NCBI GenBank assembly: GCA_041725955.1
Contig: JBGRQE010000006.1
Coordinates: 39,852-103,851 of the forward strand
DNA length: 64,000 nt
Reading direction: 5' to 3'
Source: JBGRPZ01 sp041725955
Lineage (GTDB): Bacteria > Bacteroidota > Bacteroidia > Bacteroidales > JBGRPZ01
Positions 26,524-36,102 of the stretch are shown piece after piece. Position numbers and translations under genes: made by a program. How positions within the stretch are numbered: position 1 is the first letter of the stretch; each line of letters starts with the position of its first letter. The notes beneath the pieces were generated by a model that worked only from the letters and a program-made list of their open reading frames with translations, had not been told where the DNA came from and did not search any database.

Positions 26524-27552
26524 CTATTTTTTAGCAGCAGCTTTATTTTTAATCTTTACATTATATAAAATTGCATCCAGTTGTTTTACATAATCTCTTT
26601 TCTTTTTCTTTGGAGCATAAACAAAACCATCGACAGTAACGATTCTATTGTTCTTTTCGTCGATAATAGAGTAAGATGTAAAAGGACCTCCATAAAAGTC
26701 GTTAAAAAGTTTCCATAAGCCACGAGTTCTTACGGTGTAGTGCTGATTTAAGTTAGGGATGGTGTCAAAAACCGGAGGACCTGCTTTTTTCCTTTGTTCA
26801 ATAATCATATAAGTATTAGGGTTTTCTCCAGGTAAATATGCACTCGTAAGGCTGTCTCTGTATGCTATAATATGTTCTGGTGATAATTGGTTGGAGCTAT
26901 AGTAATTTTCGGTATATATTAATATTCCCTGACTAAAATCAGCCGTTTCTTTTCTTAACCATACAAAATTGGGTTTGTCTACAGCAATGAAAAATCCTTC
27001 TGGGATTACCATTTCAATATCAAATTTTTTCTGTATAGCAGCTTCTGTTTCTACGTCTTGAATTGATTTGTAAGTATTGACGATACGGTCTCTTTCACTC
27101 TTGTTGAAAAGTTCAACAATACCAATAGCATTTTGTCGGAAATATTGTAATAACTCCTTTTGGTTTGGGGCCTTAATGGTAACAATTCTTTGCGGAATTA
27201 CATATTTATCTTTCTCTGTAGTTAATAATGGTTCTTTTATATTATTATCAATGTCTAGGATTAAGATATTGCGGCTTTTACGAAATAATTCGTTAAAGTT
27301 GTTTTTTCCTACATTCATAAGTTTAAAATGAGGCTCAGATTGCGGAAGACCAACCATTGGAGCAGCTAATATGCTTTTTGTGCTGTCGCCTATTGTTGAC
27401 TCCCATTGATCGCGATTGTCAGTAACAACCATAATCTCGGATGTATTACCATAAGAAGATTCTTTTTGTCCTTTAAGTCTTCTTTTACAGCTTGACAAAA
27501 TCAAAATGCTAAGTACCAATAGAATTGAAATACGACTAATCTTTTGTATCAT
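26524..27552 (-). CDS. DUF4837 family lipoprotein
   Basis: A 342-aa exported lipoprotein. The signal ends in a clear lipobox (LILSSCKR, Cys near residue 22). Residues 38-62 carry the family pattern SEIMVVTDNRDQWESTIGDS. The rest (NILILDIDN, GIVELFNKSERDRIVNTY, PEGFFIAVDKPNFVWLRKE) fits DUF4837 of Bacteroidetes, for which no function is known. It follows the LysM transglycosylase gene on the same strand, with an inverted repeat between them, so a cell-wall-related role is possible but unproven. Confidence 0.82.
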   Translation of the reverse strand: MIQKISRISILLVLSILILSSCKRRLKGQKESSYGNTSEIMVVTDNRDQWESTIGDSTKSILAAPMVGLPQSEPHFKLMNVGKNNFNELFRKSRNILILDIDNNIKEPLLTTEKDKYVIPQRIVTIKAPNQKELLQYFRQNAIGIVELFNKSERDRIVNTYKSIQDVETEAAIQKKFDIEMVIPEGFFIAVDKPNFVWLRKETADFSQGILIYTENYYSSNQLSPEHIIAYRDSLTSAYLPGENPNTYMIIEQRKKAGPPVFDTIPNLNQHYTVRTRGLWKLFNDFYGGPFTSYSIIDEKNNRIVTVDGFVYAPKKKKRDYVKQLDAILYNVKIKNKAAAKK

Positions 27553-27580
27553 CTATCTTGTATTTTTTGTTATTTCGATG

Positions 27581-27621
27581 TTCGGGTTTCGTATTCCAAT
27601 AATTGAAATACGAAACCCGAA
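27581..27621. repeat. 20-bp inverted repeat between mltD-like and DUF4837 genes
   Basis: 27581-27600 and 27602-27621 are complementary at 19 of 20 positions with almost no loop. No T-run follows on either strand, so it is a weak terminator at best. It may be a processing or pausing site in the mltD-DUF4837 transcript. Confidence 0.7.
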
Positions 27622-27635
27622 TACTAACTTCAAAG

Positions 27636-29492
27636 TTAAATAATATCAACCACAATTACAGTACCTGGTTTTAGGTTTTGTGTATTCTTAATGTTATTTA
27701 ACTGTTTGATTTTTTGCACAGAACTACCTTTATATTTTTTTGCAATAGTCCAGAGGTTTTCTCCAGACTTAATTGTATGTTTTACCTTTTTTCCATTTTT
27801 AGGAAAAGAATATGTCTTATTTGAAGCTGTGCTTGTAGAAGCTTTTACTCTTAGCTTTTGATTTATACGAATTGTATTTCCGCGAAGGCTATTAAGTCTT
27901 TTTATTTGATCGACACTAGTATTATATTTTCTTGCTATACTACCCAAGTTTTCCCCTCTTCTTACTGTATGGTATTGGGAAGAAGAAGAGCCTTTACTTG
28001 AAGAAGAATAGGAATAAGAAGGAGCTCCCTTTCCATAAACCACAAGTTTTTGCCCAGGTTTTATCATAGTTCCTCTTATGCGATTCCATTTCTTTAAACT
28101 ATTTACTGAGCATCTGTATTTGCGTGCAATAAGACCTAATGATTCTCCACTACGAACAATATGTATATTTCTATTCTTAATGGTACTTATTTGCTTAAGA
28201 ATTTTCTGTTTTTCAATGCCTTTTTTGGTTACATAATTATATAAAGAATCCTCATTGTTCATATAGTCTGGCACATATTCTCTGGGAATACAAAGTGTGT
28301 ATTGTTTTCCTTTTGTTGCAGGAATAATTCCTTTTTTAAATTGAGGATTTAAGAATTTTAAATCAGAGATTGGAACTTTTAAGAACTCATTAATCTGATC
28401 AAAAGCAAGCACATCTTTAACAGTAACAGTATCAACTCTATTATAATCAAAATTGATTTTTGTAGGTCGAATATTATGAAATTCAGGGAAGTTCATTGCA
28501 TATGTAACGGCTATAAATGCAGGTACGTAGTTTCTGGTTTCTCTAGGAAGAAATGGCCATACTGCCCAATAGTTTTTTACTCCTCCAGCGCGACGAATGG
28601 CTTTATTCACATTACCAGGACCAGAGTTGTAAGCAGCTAAAGCCAATGACCAATCTTTATAAATATTGTATAAATCGCGAAGGTAGCGACATGCTGCATC
28701 TGTAGATTTTGTTGGGTCAAAACGATCATCAATCAATGTGGTAGCATTAAGCCCATACTTTTTTCCTGTATAGTACATAAACTGCCATAGCCCTTTGGCT
28801 CCTGCATGTGAACCTGCAGTTGGATTTAATGCCGACTCAACAATAGCTAAATATTTAAGTTCTAAAGGAAGGTCGTATTTAGCTAGCTTTTCTTCCATTC
28901 TAGGAAAGTAATATGCTCCCAAACCCAACATTCTGGAAGTAATCCCTCTTTTTGTTCTGGAATATATGGTTATAAATTTCTTTACTTCCTGATTAAAGGT
29001 AAGTTCGATTGTTGTTTGCTTGTTTAAGCTATCTAAGCGTTTTTTTATCTGAGTATCCGAAACAACAGGAATAAATCCAGGCTTAAAGTTTCCATATTTT
29101 GATTTATCAACCAATTCCAATTCCTCATCATAGAAATGATCGAGCGTACTTTGTTCGAGAAGCTCAAGCATTGGAGGATCTTGTAAAATTCCAGTATTTC
29201 TAAGAAAAGCCTCTTTGTTTTCATTCTTTCCCGAATAAATAGAAGTGCTATCATCCAAGAAAGCAAGGCTATCGTTATTATAATTCAAACTGTCTAATTC
29301 AAGAGTTAGAGGATTGTTCTCTAGAGTATTTACAATACTATCTTCTTGTTTATTGACAGCTGCAGTTTTTTTTATTTCAGTTTTTTTGTCATTATTTCTT
29401 TTCCCAAAAATCTTTAATGACTTACACGATGGACTGATTAAAATTGCTGTAGCCCCCAGTAGGCTAAATATCTTTGTTTTTAATTTTATCAT
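27636..29492 (-). CDS. mltD: MltD-like lytic murein transglycosylase with three LysM domains
   Basis: About 618 aa. I use the ATG at 29492, which gives a normal lipoprotein signal (ISPSCKS) and a 22-base gap to gatA; an earlier in-frame start would overlap gatA. The SLT domain, about residues 165-300, contains LKYLAIVESALNPTAGSHAG with the catalytic Glu, then GLWQFMYYTGKKYGL and SLALAAYNSGPGNVNKAIR. Three C-terminal LysM modules begin IHIVRSGESLGLIA, YHTVRRGENLGSIA and KHTIKSGENLWTIA, with a Ser-rich linker. It cleaves glycan strands non-hydrolytically at the outer-membrane face of the wall. Confidence 0.93.
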   Translation of the reverse strand: MIKLKTKIFSLLGATAILISPSCKSLKIFGKRNNDKKTEIKKTAAVNKQEDSIVNTLENNPLTLELDSLNYNNDSLAFLDDSTSIYSGKNENKEAFLRNTGILQDPPMLELLEQSTLDHFYDEELELVDKSKYGNFKPGFIPVVSDTQIKKRLDSLNKQTTIELTFNQEVKKFITIYSRTKRGITSRMLGLGAYYFPRMEEKLAKYDLPLELKYLAIVESALNPTAGSHAGAKGLWQFMYYTGKKYGLNATTLIDDRFDPTKSTDAACRYLRDLYNIYKDWSLALAAYNSGPGNVNKAIRRAGGVKNYWAVWPFLPRETRNYVPAFIAVTYAMNFPEFHNIRPTKINFDYNRVDTVTVKDVLAFDQINEFLKVPISDLKFLNPQFKKGIIPATKGKQYTLCIPREYVPDYMNNEDSLYNYVTKKGIEKQKILKQISTIKNRNIHIVRSGESLGLIARKYRCSVNSLKKWNRIRGTMIKPGQKLVVYGKGAPSYSYSSSSKGSSSSQYHTVRRGENLGSIARKYNTSVDQIKRLNSLRGNTIRINQKLRVKASTSTASNKTYSFPKNGKKVKHTIKSGENLWTIAKKYKGSSVQKIKQLNNIKNTQNLKPGTVIVVDII

Positions 29493-29514
29493 TTTTTTTT
29501 GTTTCCTTAGATAA

Positions 29515-30963
29515 TTACAGTTGAGCATAAACGAGTTGTGCTATAAGCTTCGAAACATTAAAAAGGCCTGCCTCATTAAATAATGGCGCGATAAGTTGAA
29601 TTCCTAGAGGAAGATTATTGTCCCCCTTTCCTGTCGGAATATTTATTGCTGGTAGCCCTGTTAAATTGGCCAGTACAGTAAAAATATCCATTCGGTATTG
29701 ATCCTGAAAAGAGAGTTGTTCCTCTTTTTTGCAAGCAGTTAAAGGACATGTAGGTGAAATAATAAATGAATTGCCCTTAAGAATTGAATGGATTTCGTTG
29801 GATAAAGATTTTCTAAATACTTGTGCTTTTTGGTAATAATTATTTCGCTGCGCTTTATGTAGCGCATATGATCCAAATACAATTTTTCTCTTGACTTCAT
29901 TTCCCAAAAAAGTCGTTCGGTTTTTTGTAATTAAATCTTTTGCAGAAGATTGTTCTTCTAAACTTTGACCATATCTGATTCCATCAAATCGCCCCATATT
30001 TGAACATGCTTCGGCACAAGCAATCATTTGAAAAGCCTTGACTTGTTCTTTTATGGAAGGAATTGATTTCTCTTTTATGGAATATCCTTTTTCCGAAATA
30101 GACTTTACTATGCCAATGTAGTTGTTATATACATCAGATTGTAAAGGAATTATTTCTTCTAGTTCTTTGATTCGGATAAAACTTGGTTTATCTCTTTGTT
30201 TGTCATCCAACGGCAAATATGCTTCTGTTCCACAACTAGGAATAGATAAATCTCTGCCATCAGCACCAGAGACAATCGATAAAGTTTTTTCAATATTGCC
30301 CAAATCATTACTCATAATACCTAAGTGATCCAAGCTATTGGCATATGCGATTAAACCAAAGCGTGAAATTCTACCATATGTTGGTTTTAAGCCATAAATA
30401 CCACACCATGAAGCCGGGAGTCTTACGGAACCTCCAGTGTCTGAGCCTATAGCTATGTGACAAAGATTAAGTGCCACTGCAGCAGCAGAACCTGAAGAGG
30501 AGCCTCCAGAGACATATGCTTTGTTGTGAGGATTTAGTGTGGTGCCATATGATGAGAATTGCCCTGTACTGCCCATCGCAAATTCATCACAATTTGTACG
30601 CCCAACAATTATAGCTCCATTTGCGATTAGTTTATTTACAATAGTGGCAGAATATGGAGCTATAAAACCCTTTAGAATCTTTGAAGATGCTGTACAATGG
30701 TGACTTTTATAAAGAATATTGTCTTTTATGGCAACGAGCATACCTTCAAGAGGTTTTTCTTTTTTCAATCTAAAGTTTTGATCTGCAATTTTTGCTTTAT
30801 TAAGTATTTCTTCAGTAAATACCTCAATAAAAGCATTATGCTTTTTTTGTTTGTCCGCCTCCTCAAGAAAATGTTCCACTATAGAAACTACCGAAATACT
30901 ATTTTCCTGAAATAGTGTTCGCAGTTTTTCGTAATTATGGATGTTCTCTCGTATTTTCTTCAT
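29515..30963 (-). CDS. gatA: Amidase, Glu-tRNA(Gln) amidotransferase subunit A type
   Basis: About 482 aa from the ATG at 30963, preferred over 31002 because GatA proteins start close to this point. The amidase signature is complete: Lys80 in VAIKDNI, the Ser-rich loop GGSSSGSAAAVA with Ser155, and Ser179 in GSDTGGSVRLPAS. The C-terminal part (SPTCPLTACKKEE, TGLPAINIPTG, PLGIQLIAP) is also GatA-like. It should release ammonia from glutamine for GatB. gatB and gatC are not in this window. The operon order gatA, mltD-like, DUF4837 is read leftwards from a -7 box at 31092-31099. Confidence 0.92.
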   Translation of the reverse strand: MKKIRENIHNYEKLRTLFQENSISVVSIVEHFLEEADKQKKHNAFIEVFTEEILNKAKIADQNFRLKKEKPLEGMLVAIKDNILYKSHHCTASSKILKGFIAPYSATIVNKLIANGAIIVGRTNCDEFAMGSTGQFSSYGTTLNPHNKAYVSGGSSSGSAAAVALNLCHIAIGSDTGGSVRLPASWCGIYGLKPTYGRISRFGLIAYANSLDHLGIMSNDLGNIEKTLSIVSGADGRDLSIPSCGTEAYLPLDDKQRDKPSFIRIKELEEIIPLQSDVYNNYIGIVKSISEKGYSIKEKSIPSIKEQVKAFQMIACAEACSNMGRFDGIRYGQSLEEQSSAKDLITKNRTTFLGNEVKRKIVFGSYALHKAQRNNYYQKAQVFRKSLSNEIHSILKGNSFIISPTCPLTACKKEEQLSFQDQYRMDIFTVLANLTGLPAINIPTGKGDNNLPLGIQLIAPLFNEAGLFNVSKLIAQLVYAQL

Positions 30964-31091
30964 AGACAAAAAAAACAATGCAGATTGCAGGCCCAAGCGC
31001 AACCTTAGTTTTGTGTGTGTTTTTAATTCTTTTACTTGATTCTTGTTCGATGCTATGGGAGTATATTACTCCATAAACCCGTGTCTGATTG

Positions 31092-31099
31092 CAAAGATA
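31092..31099 (-). promoter_or_regulatory. -7 box for the gatA-mltD operon
   Basis: TATCTTTG on the minus strand, about 130 bases before the chosen gatA start. A matching -33 is not clear. The 31003-31317 gap is a divergent promoter region with no gene. Confidence 0.45.
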
Positions 31100-31268
31100 T
31101 TAAAGTTTTATGGCTTTTTCCTTTGATTACTGTCATAATAAAACTTAAAGAATAGAAATTAAGGAATTTGGGGGTTGTATTTAGTATTTCTGACTTAAAA
31201 TTACATAGATATAAGGTGTCGAAATTTCAGACACTAAATAAAACTTAAAAACTTAAATTTTGAAATAT

Positions 31269-31276
31269 TATCTTTG
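31269..31276 (+). promoter_or_regulatory. -7 box for the cyclase-like gene
   Basis: TATCTTTG, matching TAnnTTTG, 41 bases before the ATG at 31318. No convincing -33 was found. Confidence 0.45.
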
Positions 31277-31317
31277 CGCCTTATTTCGGATTTTGGATAT
31301 GATATATTTGAAGATAT

Positions 31318-32256
31318 ATGGCAAAGAATGTAAAGGAGTTAGAGTTTCAAAAGATTTTAGAAATCTTGCACGAGCACGATTCTGAGTCGGTATATGAGCG
31401 CATTAATAAGATTCCAAAAAGTAAAGAATTGTATGATACTATTGATGAGTATGTAGATATCAAACATCTTACACGCAGATCGGTATTGGGAATCGATATT
31501 TATCGCTATGGTTTATTTAAGCATTTGGAGCAGACTTTAATCCCTCCATTATTTAAAATTCTGATGGAAAAGGCTATTCGTCTTAGTCTTGAAAATAACC
31601 AATTTGTATTTCAAAAATATACAAGAGAGCGTATTCTAAAATCATTTATTAGTACCGGCGATGGTGGATTTATGATTTTTGAAACTCCATTACATTCGTT
31701 GTTTTTTGCCATTAATTTCGAGATGGTAGTCCGTGCTTATAACTCTTATCATTTATATCCGAAATTACGAAATATTATTGGAAGTATTTCTTTACGTTAT
31801 GCCATTACTAATGATACTATTTTTCAATTTGATGATAATCATTACGGATCTGCAATCATCAATAATTCCAGGATTTTAGAGAGAGATAGCCTGAATAGGT
31901 GTTTGGTAGATCAAAATACTCACGATTGGTTTTTAATAAATATTGATGGAATAGAAAATTTGCAAGTCTATACAATTTATGACCTAGCAAATATTTATGA
32001 ATTTCAATCGTATGATACATCATTGATTGATCATGGAGAGAATTTGGTTTTGAATAAAGATCATACCCGATTAACAGGAGTTTTAAATTCTGATATATCA
32101 AGAATCGGACAAATACGTTCTAAGGAAAGATTATTAGATATTTATAATTTACATTTGCAGGTAAGTATGTTTATTTCTGCAGATAATCGGAAGGATAGTA
32201 AAAGACGAATTACTATCAGTTTGGGGAACTTAAATACAGCTGGAATAGACCATTAG
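31318..32256 (+). CDS. Class III nucleotidyl-cyclase-like protein, orphan
   Basis: A 312-aa soluble protein with no signal or membrane helix. From about residue 55 it follows the class III adenylate/guanylate cyclase pattern: LGIDIYRYGLF gives the first metal Asp (D60). STGDGGFMIFETP gives the second (D115). SLRYAITNDTIFQFDDNHYGSAIINNSRILERD fits the later YG, Asn and Arg block (here YG 176-177, N182/N183, R185). So the metal and transition-state residues look kept. Residues 1-50 and 250-312 are not recognised. It stands alone before the rlmI-like gene, with 12 bases between. Whether it makes cAMP, another cyclic nucleotide or nothing is unknown. Confidence 0.6.
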   Translation: MAKNVKELEFQKILEILHEHDSESVYERINKIPKSKELYDTIDEYVDIKHLTRRSVLGIDIYRYGLFKHLEQTLIPPLFKILMEKAIRLSLENNQFVFQKYTRERILKSFISTGDGGFMIFETPLHSLFFAINFEMVVRAYNSYHLYPKLRNIIGSISLRYAITNDTIFQFDDNHYGSAIINNSRILERDSLNRCLVDQNTHDWFLINIDGIENLQVYTIYDLANIYEFQSYDTSLIDHGENLVLNKDHTRLTGVLNSDISRIGQIRSKERLLDIYNLHLQVSMFISADNRKDSKRRITISLGNLNTAGIDH

Positions 32257-32268
32257 AATCATTAAATT

Positions 32269-33486
32269 ATGCATGAGAAGATAGAAATAAAAACAGATAA
32301 TTTTCCGAAAGTAGTTCTAAAGAGAGGAAAAGAACTTCCTATAAAGAAATATCATCCATGGGTGTTTTCTGGAGCAATTAAGTATATTGAAGGTAATCCG
32401 GAAGAGGGTGATGTTGTTGAGGTATATTCTTCTTTTGATGATTTTTTAGGTCTAGGTCATTTTCAAGAGAATAATACGATAAGTGTTCAGGTATTTTCTT
32501 TTGAACCTTATGTTCCAGATATTGATTTCTGGAAAGAACGCTTGCGCAGAGCTTTTTTGCATAGAGAGCAATTGAGTTTTGTAAGTGGTATTGAAACCAA
32601 TGCTTATCGTTTGGTGCATGGAGAGGCAGATATGCTTCCCGGTTTGATTATTGATTATTATAATGGAACTATTGTTTTTCAAATTACTTCTATGGGAATG
32701 TATAAACTTCGTTATCTCTTTGCGCAGTTTTTACAGGAACTTTATGGTGAACGACTAATTTCTGTTTATGATAAAAGTGCTGAAAGCTTATATAAAAATA
32801 CAGGAGTACCTTGTCGTGATAGCTTCTTATTAGGTGAAGCAGGTCAGGAAACCATAAAGGAAGCTAATTTATTTTATCGTGTAGATTGGAGGTTTGGAAA
32901 TAGAACAGGCTTCTTTTTAGATCATCGTGAGGGAAGAGCATTATTGTCGAGATATGCTAAAGATAAAAAAGTATTAGACTTATTCTGCTATTCAGGAAGC
33001 TACACGATTAATGCCTTGCGAGCAGGTGCTAAGATGGTTCATTCTGTAGACACCTCTCAGATGGCTATTGACAATCTTCGTGAGAATATTGTATTGAACG
33101 ATCTTCAGGGAGCACATCAAGAGAGTTTTGTTGCAGATGCCAAGAAGTTTATGAGTGCAATGCCTGAATCTACTTATGATGTAATAGTAATTGATCCTCC
33201 AACTTTAGCAAAAACTTCCTCTATGGAATCTATTGCAATAAAGGGATATAAGAAGCTTAATGCTCAGGCTATGTCAAAGATAAAATCTGGAGGACTAATA
33301 TTTTCTTTCTGTAGTTCCAAGATTATTGGAGTGGAGCAATATCGTTCAATAATATATTCTGCAGCCCTAGATACAGGAAAGAAAGTGAGCATTTTAAGGC
33401 AAATACACCAACCTGAAGATCACCCGATAAGCATATATGTTCCAGAGCGAGAGTATCTAAAGGGATTTGTTATTCGCATCGATTAA
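32269..33486 (+). CDS. rlmI: Class I SAM-dependent rRNA methyltransferase, RlmI-like
   Basis: A 405-aa protein. It starts with a PUA domain (KRGKELPIKKYHPWVFSGAI) and continues with an EEHEE-like linker region. The Rossmann methyltransferase has motif I KKVLDLFCYSGSYTINALRAGA, the block FGNRTGFFLDHREGR, and the catalytic-loop motif VIVIDPPTLAK. This is the layout of RlmI/YccW, which methylates C1962 of 23S rRNA. The target in this organism is assumed from homology. Its start lies 12 bases after the cyclase-like gene, so both are probably on one transcript. Confidence 0.88.
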   Translation: MHEKIEIKTDNFPKVVLKRGKELPIKKYHPWVFSGAIKYIEGNPEEGDVVEVYSSFDDFLGLGHFQENNTISVQVFSFEPYVPDIDFWKERLRRAFLHREQLSFVSGIETNAYRLVHGEADMLPGLIIDYYNGTIVFQITSMGMYKLRYLFAQFLQELYGERLISVYDKSAESLYKNTGVPCRDSFLLGEAGQETIKEANLFYRVDWRFGNRTGFFLDHREGRALLSRYAKDKKVLDLFCYSGSYTINALRAGAKMVHSVDTSQMAIDNLRENIVLNDLQGAHQESFVADAKKFMSAMPESTYDVIVIDPPTLAKTSSMESIAIKGYKKLNAQAMSKIKSGGLIFSFCSSKIIGVEQYRSIIYSAALDTGKKVSILRQIHQPEDHPISIYVPEREYLKGFVIRID

Positions 33487-33616
33487 GTAAGAATTGATAT
33501 AAATTATTATATAGAGTTATCTTTGAAATAAATTCATATTTTAAAGCTAACTCTTGTTGTTTCTGTAATACAGTTATTTATGATTGTATGTTGATATTCT
33601 TTTCTATAAGTTAATG

Positions 33617-33649
33617 TTTTTGTTTTTTTTAAGAAAAAAAGTAAATTTG
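33617..33649 (+). promoter_or_regulatory. Full -33/-7 promoter of the MFS gene
   Basis: TTTTTG (33617-33622), 19 nt, then TAAATTTG (33642-33649), the complete Bacteroidetes pattern, 22 bases before the ATG. Confidence 0.7.
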
Positions 33650-33671
33650 GGGTCTATACCTAAACTTTACT

Positions 33672-34892
33672 ATGAAAAAAACTAATATTTATGGCTGGAT
33701 GATGTGGTTCATCGCAGCACTCTTTTATGCTTTAGACTATTTTCAGCATACAGCACCGAGTGTGCTTATAAAACCTATAGCGAATAGTGCGGGGATTTCG
33801 TTTATAGATGTGGCTGACATTATGAGTTTGTATTTTCCTGTTTATGCGATTTCACAAATTCCAGCGGGTTATATTTTAGACAAATATGGGGTAAGAAGAA
33901 TTTTGGCTATTGCTTGTGTTGTTGTTAGTGCGGGGCTTGGACTAATGACTTTACCAGAAGTGGGTTCATTGGTTGTTGGAAGAATATTAATTGCAATAGG
34001 GTCGGCATTTGCTTTTTTAGGGGCATTAAAAACAGCATCAGCATCATTGTCTGCAAGAGCTTTTCCTGTAGCTGTTGGTTTAACAAATACAATTGGAGTG
34101 TTGGGAGGAATACTAGGACAGCCTTTTCTGAACTTTCTTATTATGAAATTTGACTGGATTAAGGCCTCTCTATATATTGTGTTTTTTGGATTAATCTTGG
34201 CTGTATTTATATTTATGTTTTTACGTATTAAAAAGGTCAAACACGTGGAGGCAGTGAAACTCGACTACCGATCTATATACCGGGATAAAAAGATTTGGTT
34301 TTTGGCTATTTATGCTGGTATTATGGTGGGAACTATTGTAAATGCATTTGGCGAACTCTATGGAGTAAGTTTTTTGGAAGATGCTTTTCGTTTAACATCA
34401 GAAAAAGCGTCTTTGATTAGTTCTACTGTATTTATTGGAATTGCTGTTGGAGGGCCTTTACATGGTTTTATAGCCAAAAAGTTTAAGGGTAATCATACAT
34501 GGATGATTATTGCAAATATAGGGAGTATAGTTTCCTTTAGTTTAATTGTATTAAGTGCATTGGTTGCTATTCCTTACTTTGTCCTTTTTGCATTGTATTT
34601 TCTTACTGGTTTTTTTGTGTCTTCTATGCTATTGGCTTTTTCTGTGGCCAGAAGCGACTATCCAAAACAGATTCATGGAGCTATTTTTGCATTGGTAAAT
34701 ATGGTTATTGGAGTAAGTGGGTTTGTTTTTCAGTTTATGTTGGGAAAAATGTTAAAGTTGTTCCTTGGCGATTATGGAGCACATCTTAAGAATATAGCTT
34801 ATGTTAAAGGATTACTTATTCTTTTGATTCCTTTGTTAATTAGCATGTTCTTGTGCATAAACATTGCGCGTAAGCATAAAACTGTACAATAG
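33672..34892 (+). CDS. Major facilitator superfamily transporter
   Basis: A 406-aa protein with about twelve hydrophobic segments in two halves joined by a basic loop (LRIKKVKHVEAVKLDYRS). The loop between helices 2 and 3 carries GYILDKYGVRR, the MFS motif A. The N-terminus (WMMWFIAALFYALDYFQHTAPS) resembles MFS carriers of the organic-anion/peptide type. The substrate cannot be told from sequence. It has its own strong promoter and faces the convergent AraC-type genes downstream. Confidence 0.88.
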   Translation: MKKTNIYGWMMWFIAALFYALDYFQHTAPSVLIKPIANSAGISFIDVADIMSLYFPVYAISQIPAGYILDKYGVRRILAIACVVVSAGLGLMTLPEVGSLVVGRILIAIGSAFAFLGALKTASASLSARAFPVAVGLTNTIGVLGGILGQPFLNFLIMKFDWIKASLYIVFFGLILAVFIFMFLRIKKVKHVEAVKLDYRSIYRDKKIWFLAIYAGIMVGTIVNAFGELYGVSFLEDAFRLTSEKASLISSTVFIGIAVGGPLHGFIAKKFKGNHTWMIIANIGSIVSFSLIVLSALVAIPYFVLFALYFLTGFFVSSMLLAFSVARSDYPKQIHGAIFALVNMVIGVSGFVFQFMLGKMLKLFLGDYGAHLKNIAYVKGLLILLIPLLISMFLCINIARKHKTVQ

Positions 34893-34947
34893 TTATTATC
34901 AACTGAGACTCAGGAGTGTGAGGAATGAGTATTAAATCTATAGAAAA

Positions 34948-35901
34948 TTATTGCAAGTATTCTTGGGGTTCAAATCCAAAGGTTTGTTTAAATAATTTCG
35001 AGAATTCTTCTATAGATTTATACCCCAAAAGCTTTGCTGTTTCTTCTATAGATTTTTTCTTGTTGAAATAGCTTAAAGCTTTGTCCATTCTAGTTTTTAT
35101 AACAAACTGACTAATTGTATTTCCATAGAGTTCGAAGATTAGAAGTTTTAGCCTATCTAAAAAAATGCCTGTTTTTTCAGCAACATATTCATCTGTATAG
35201 TAAATCTTAGGATTATGTTTGATTTCGTTTTGCATATTAAGTAGTGCTTTTGCTTCTTCTTCTTTAAGGTAGATTTCAGTGTTTTTTTCTAATGAATTAA
35301 AGAAAAGAGAGCATAACTCAATTGCTTTACCATATGCATATTGCTTTCTAAAGTCTCCTTCCTCAAAAGAAATCATAACATCTGTCAAAATCTTTATTAT
35401 CTCTTTTGAAGGCTCTTGATGAAAAAGAAATGAATCTAATGCCATTAAAGAATACAAGTACTGCTTTTCTTTAAATTCAAAAAATTTTTTTGCAAAGGTT
35501 TTTGTAAACAAAAGGCAAAATTGAAAGTAAATTTCGTTGGGAGGGATAATCACAGTTCTCTTATAATTTGCAGTTCCAAAGTATCCTCCACATTTTAATT
35601 TTGAAGTAAACGTAGCCTTGCCTCTTTGTTCGGATAGAGTAACATTTCTGGGCAGATAAAAATCCAGAGATAAGAGATCGTCATTATCAGTTCCTATTCT
35701 AACCAATAATGATTCATAGTTTGTATTTGAACATAAAAAAGAAAGGCTAAAGTTTTCGGGATAGTCATAAACTTCAATATGTAATTTTCCCAGCGATTCA
35801 GGCATGTCGAAAGTATGCCCCAGCCATGGTGCTCCAACCATTCTGGCAAATTCGGAAGCTACTTCGATGTAGTTGTTTAGTTTATATCTGTATACAATCA
35901 T
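34948..35901 (-). CDS. AraC-type transcriptional regulator, copy 1
   Basis: A 317-aa protein. The C-terminal third has two helix-turn-helix units of the AraC/XylS fold: VAEKTGIFLDRLKLLIFELYG and ETAKLLGYKSIEEFSKLFKQ, ending TFGFEPQEYLQ. The N-terminal 210 residues (MIVYRYKLNNYIEVASEFA, FDMPESLGKLHIEVYDYP, KCGGYFGTANYKRT) match no sensor domain I know but are clearly related to the next gene. With its paralog at 36103 it forms a tandem pair on the minus strand, separated by 201 bases. The ligand and targets are unknown. Confidence 0.85.
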   Translation of the reverse strand: MIVYRYKLNNYIEVASEFARMVGAPWLGHTFDMPESLGKLHIEVYDYPENFSLSFLCSNTNYESLLVRIGTDNDDLLSLDFYLPRNVTLSEQRGKATFTSKLKCGGYFGTANYKRTVIIPPNEIYFQFCLLFTKTFAKKFFEFKEKQYLYSLMALDSFLFHQEPSKEIIKILTDVMISFEEGDFRKQYAYGKAIELCSLFFNSLEKNTEIYLKEEEAKALLNMQNEIKHNPKIYYTDEYVAEKTGIFLDRLKLLIFELYGNTISQFVIKTRMDKALSYFNKKKSIEETAKLLGYKSIEEFSKLFKQTFGFEPQEYLQ

Positions 35902-36102
35902 GTTTTTTGCAATTATTTTTTACGCAAAGCGTACCATTTAATACTTGACACTTGCAACGAATCACAAAAAGTTAAATAAGATGTTATGAGTTTTGTTCTT
36001 ACAAAAAATGTTATCCAATAACCTCTATATATAAAATGAAAAAATAAAAAACTTTATTGTAAAGACGTGATTAATAGTGTTCTAAATGTGTGGTTCTTAT
36101 GC

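Noticed and set aside
31318..32256. Pycsar-type antiphage system
   Set aside because: The cyclase-like gene has no adjacent effector; its neighbours are gatA and an RlmI-like methyltransferase.
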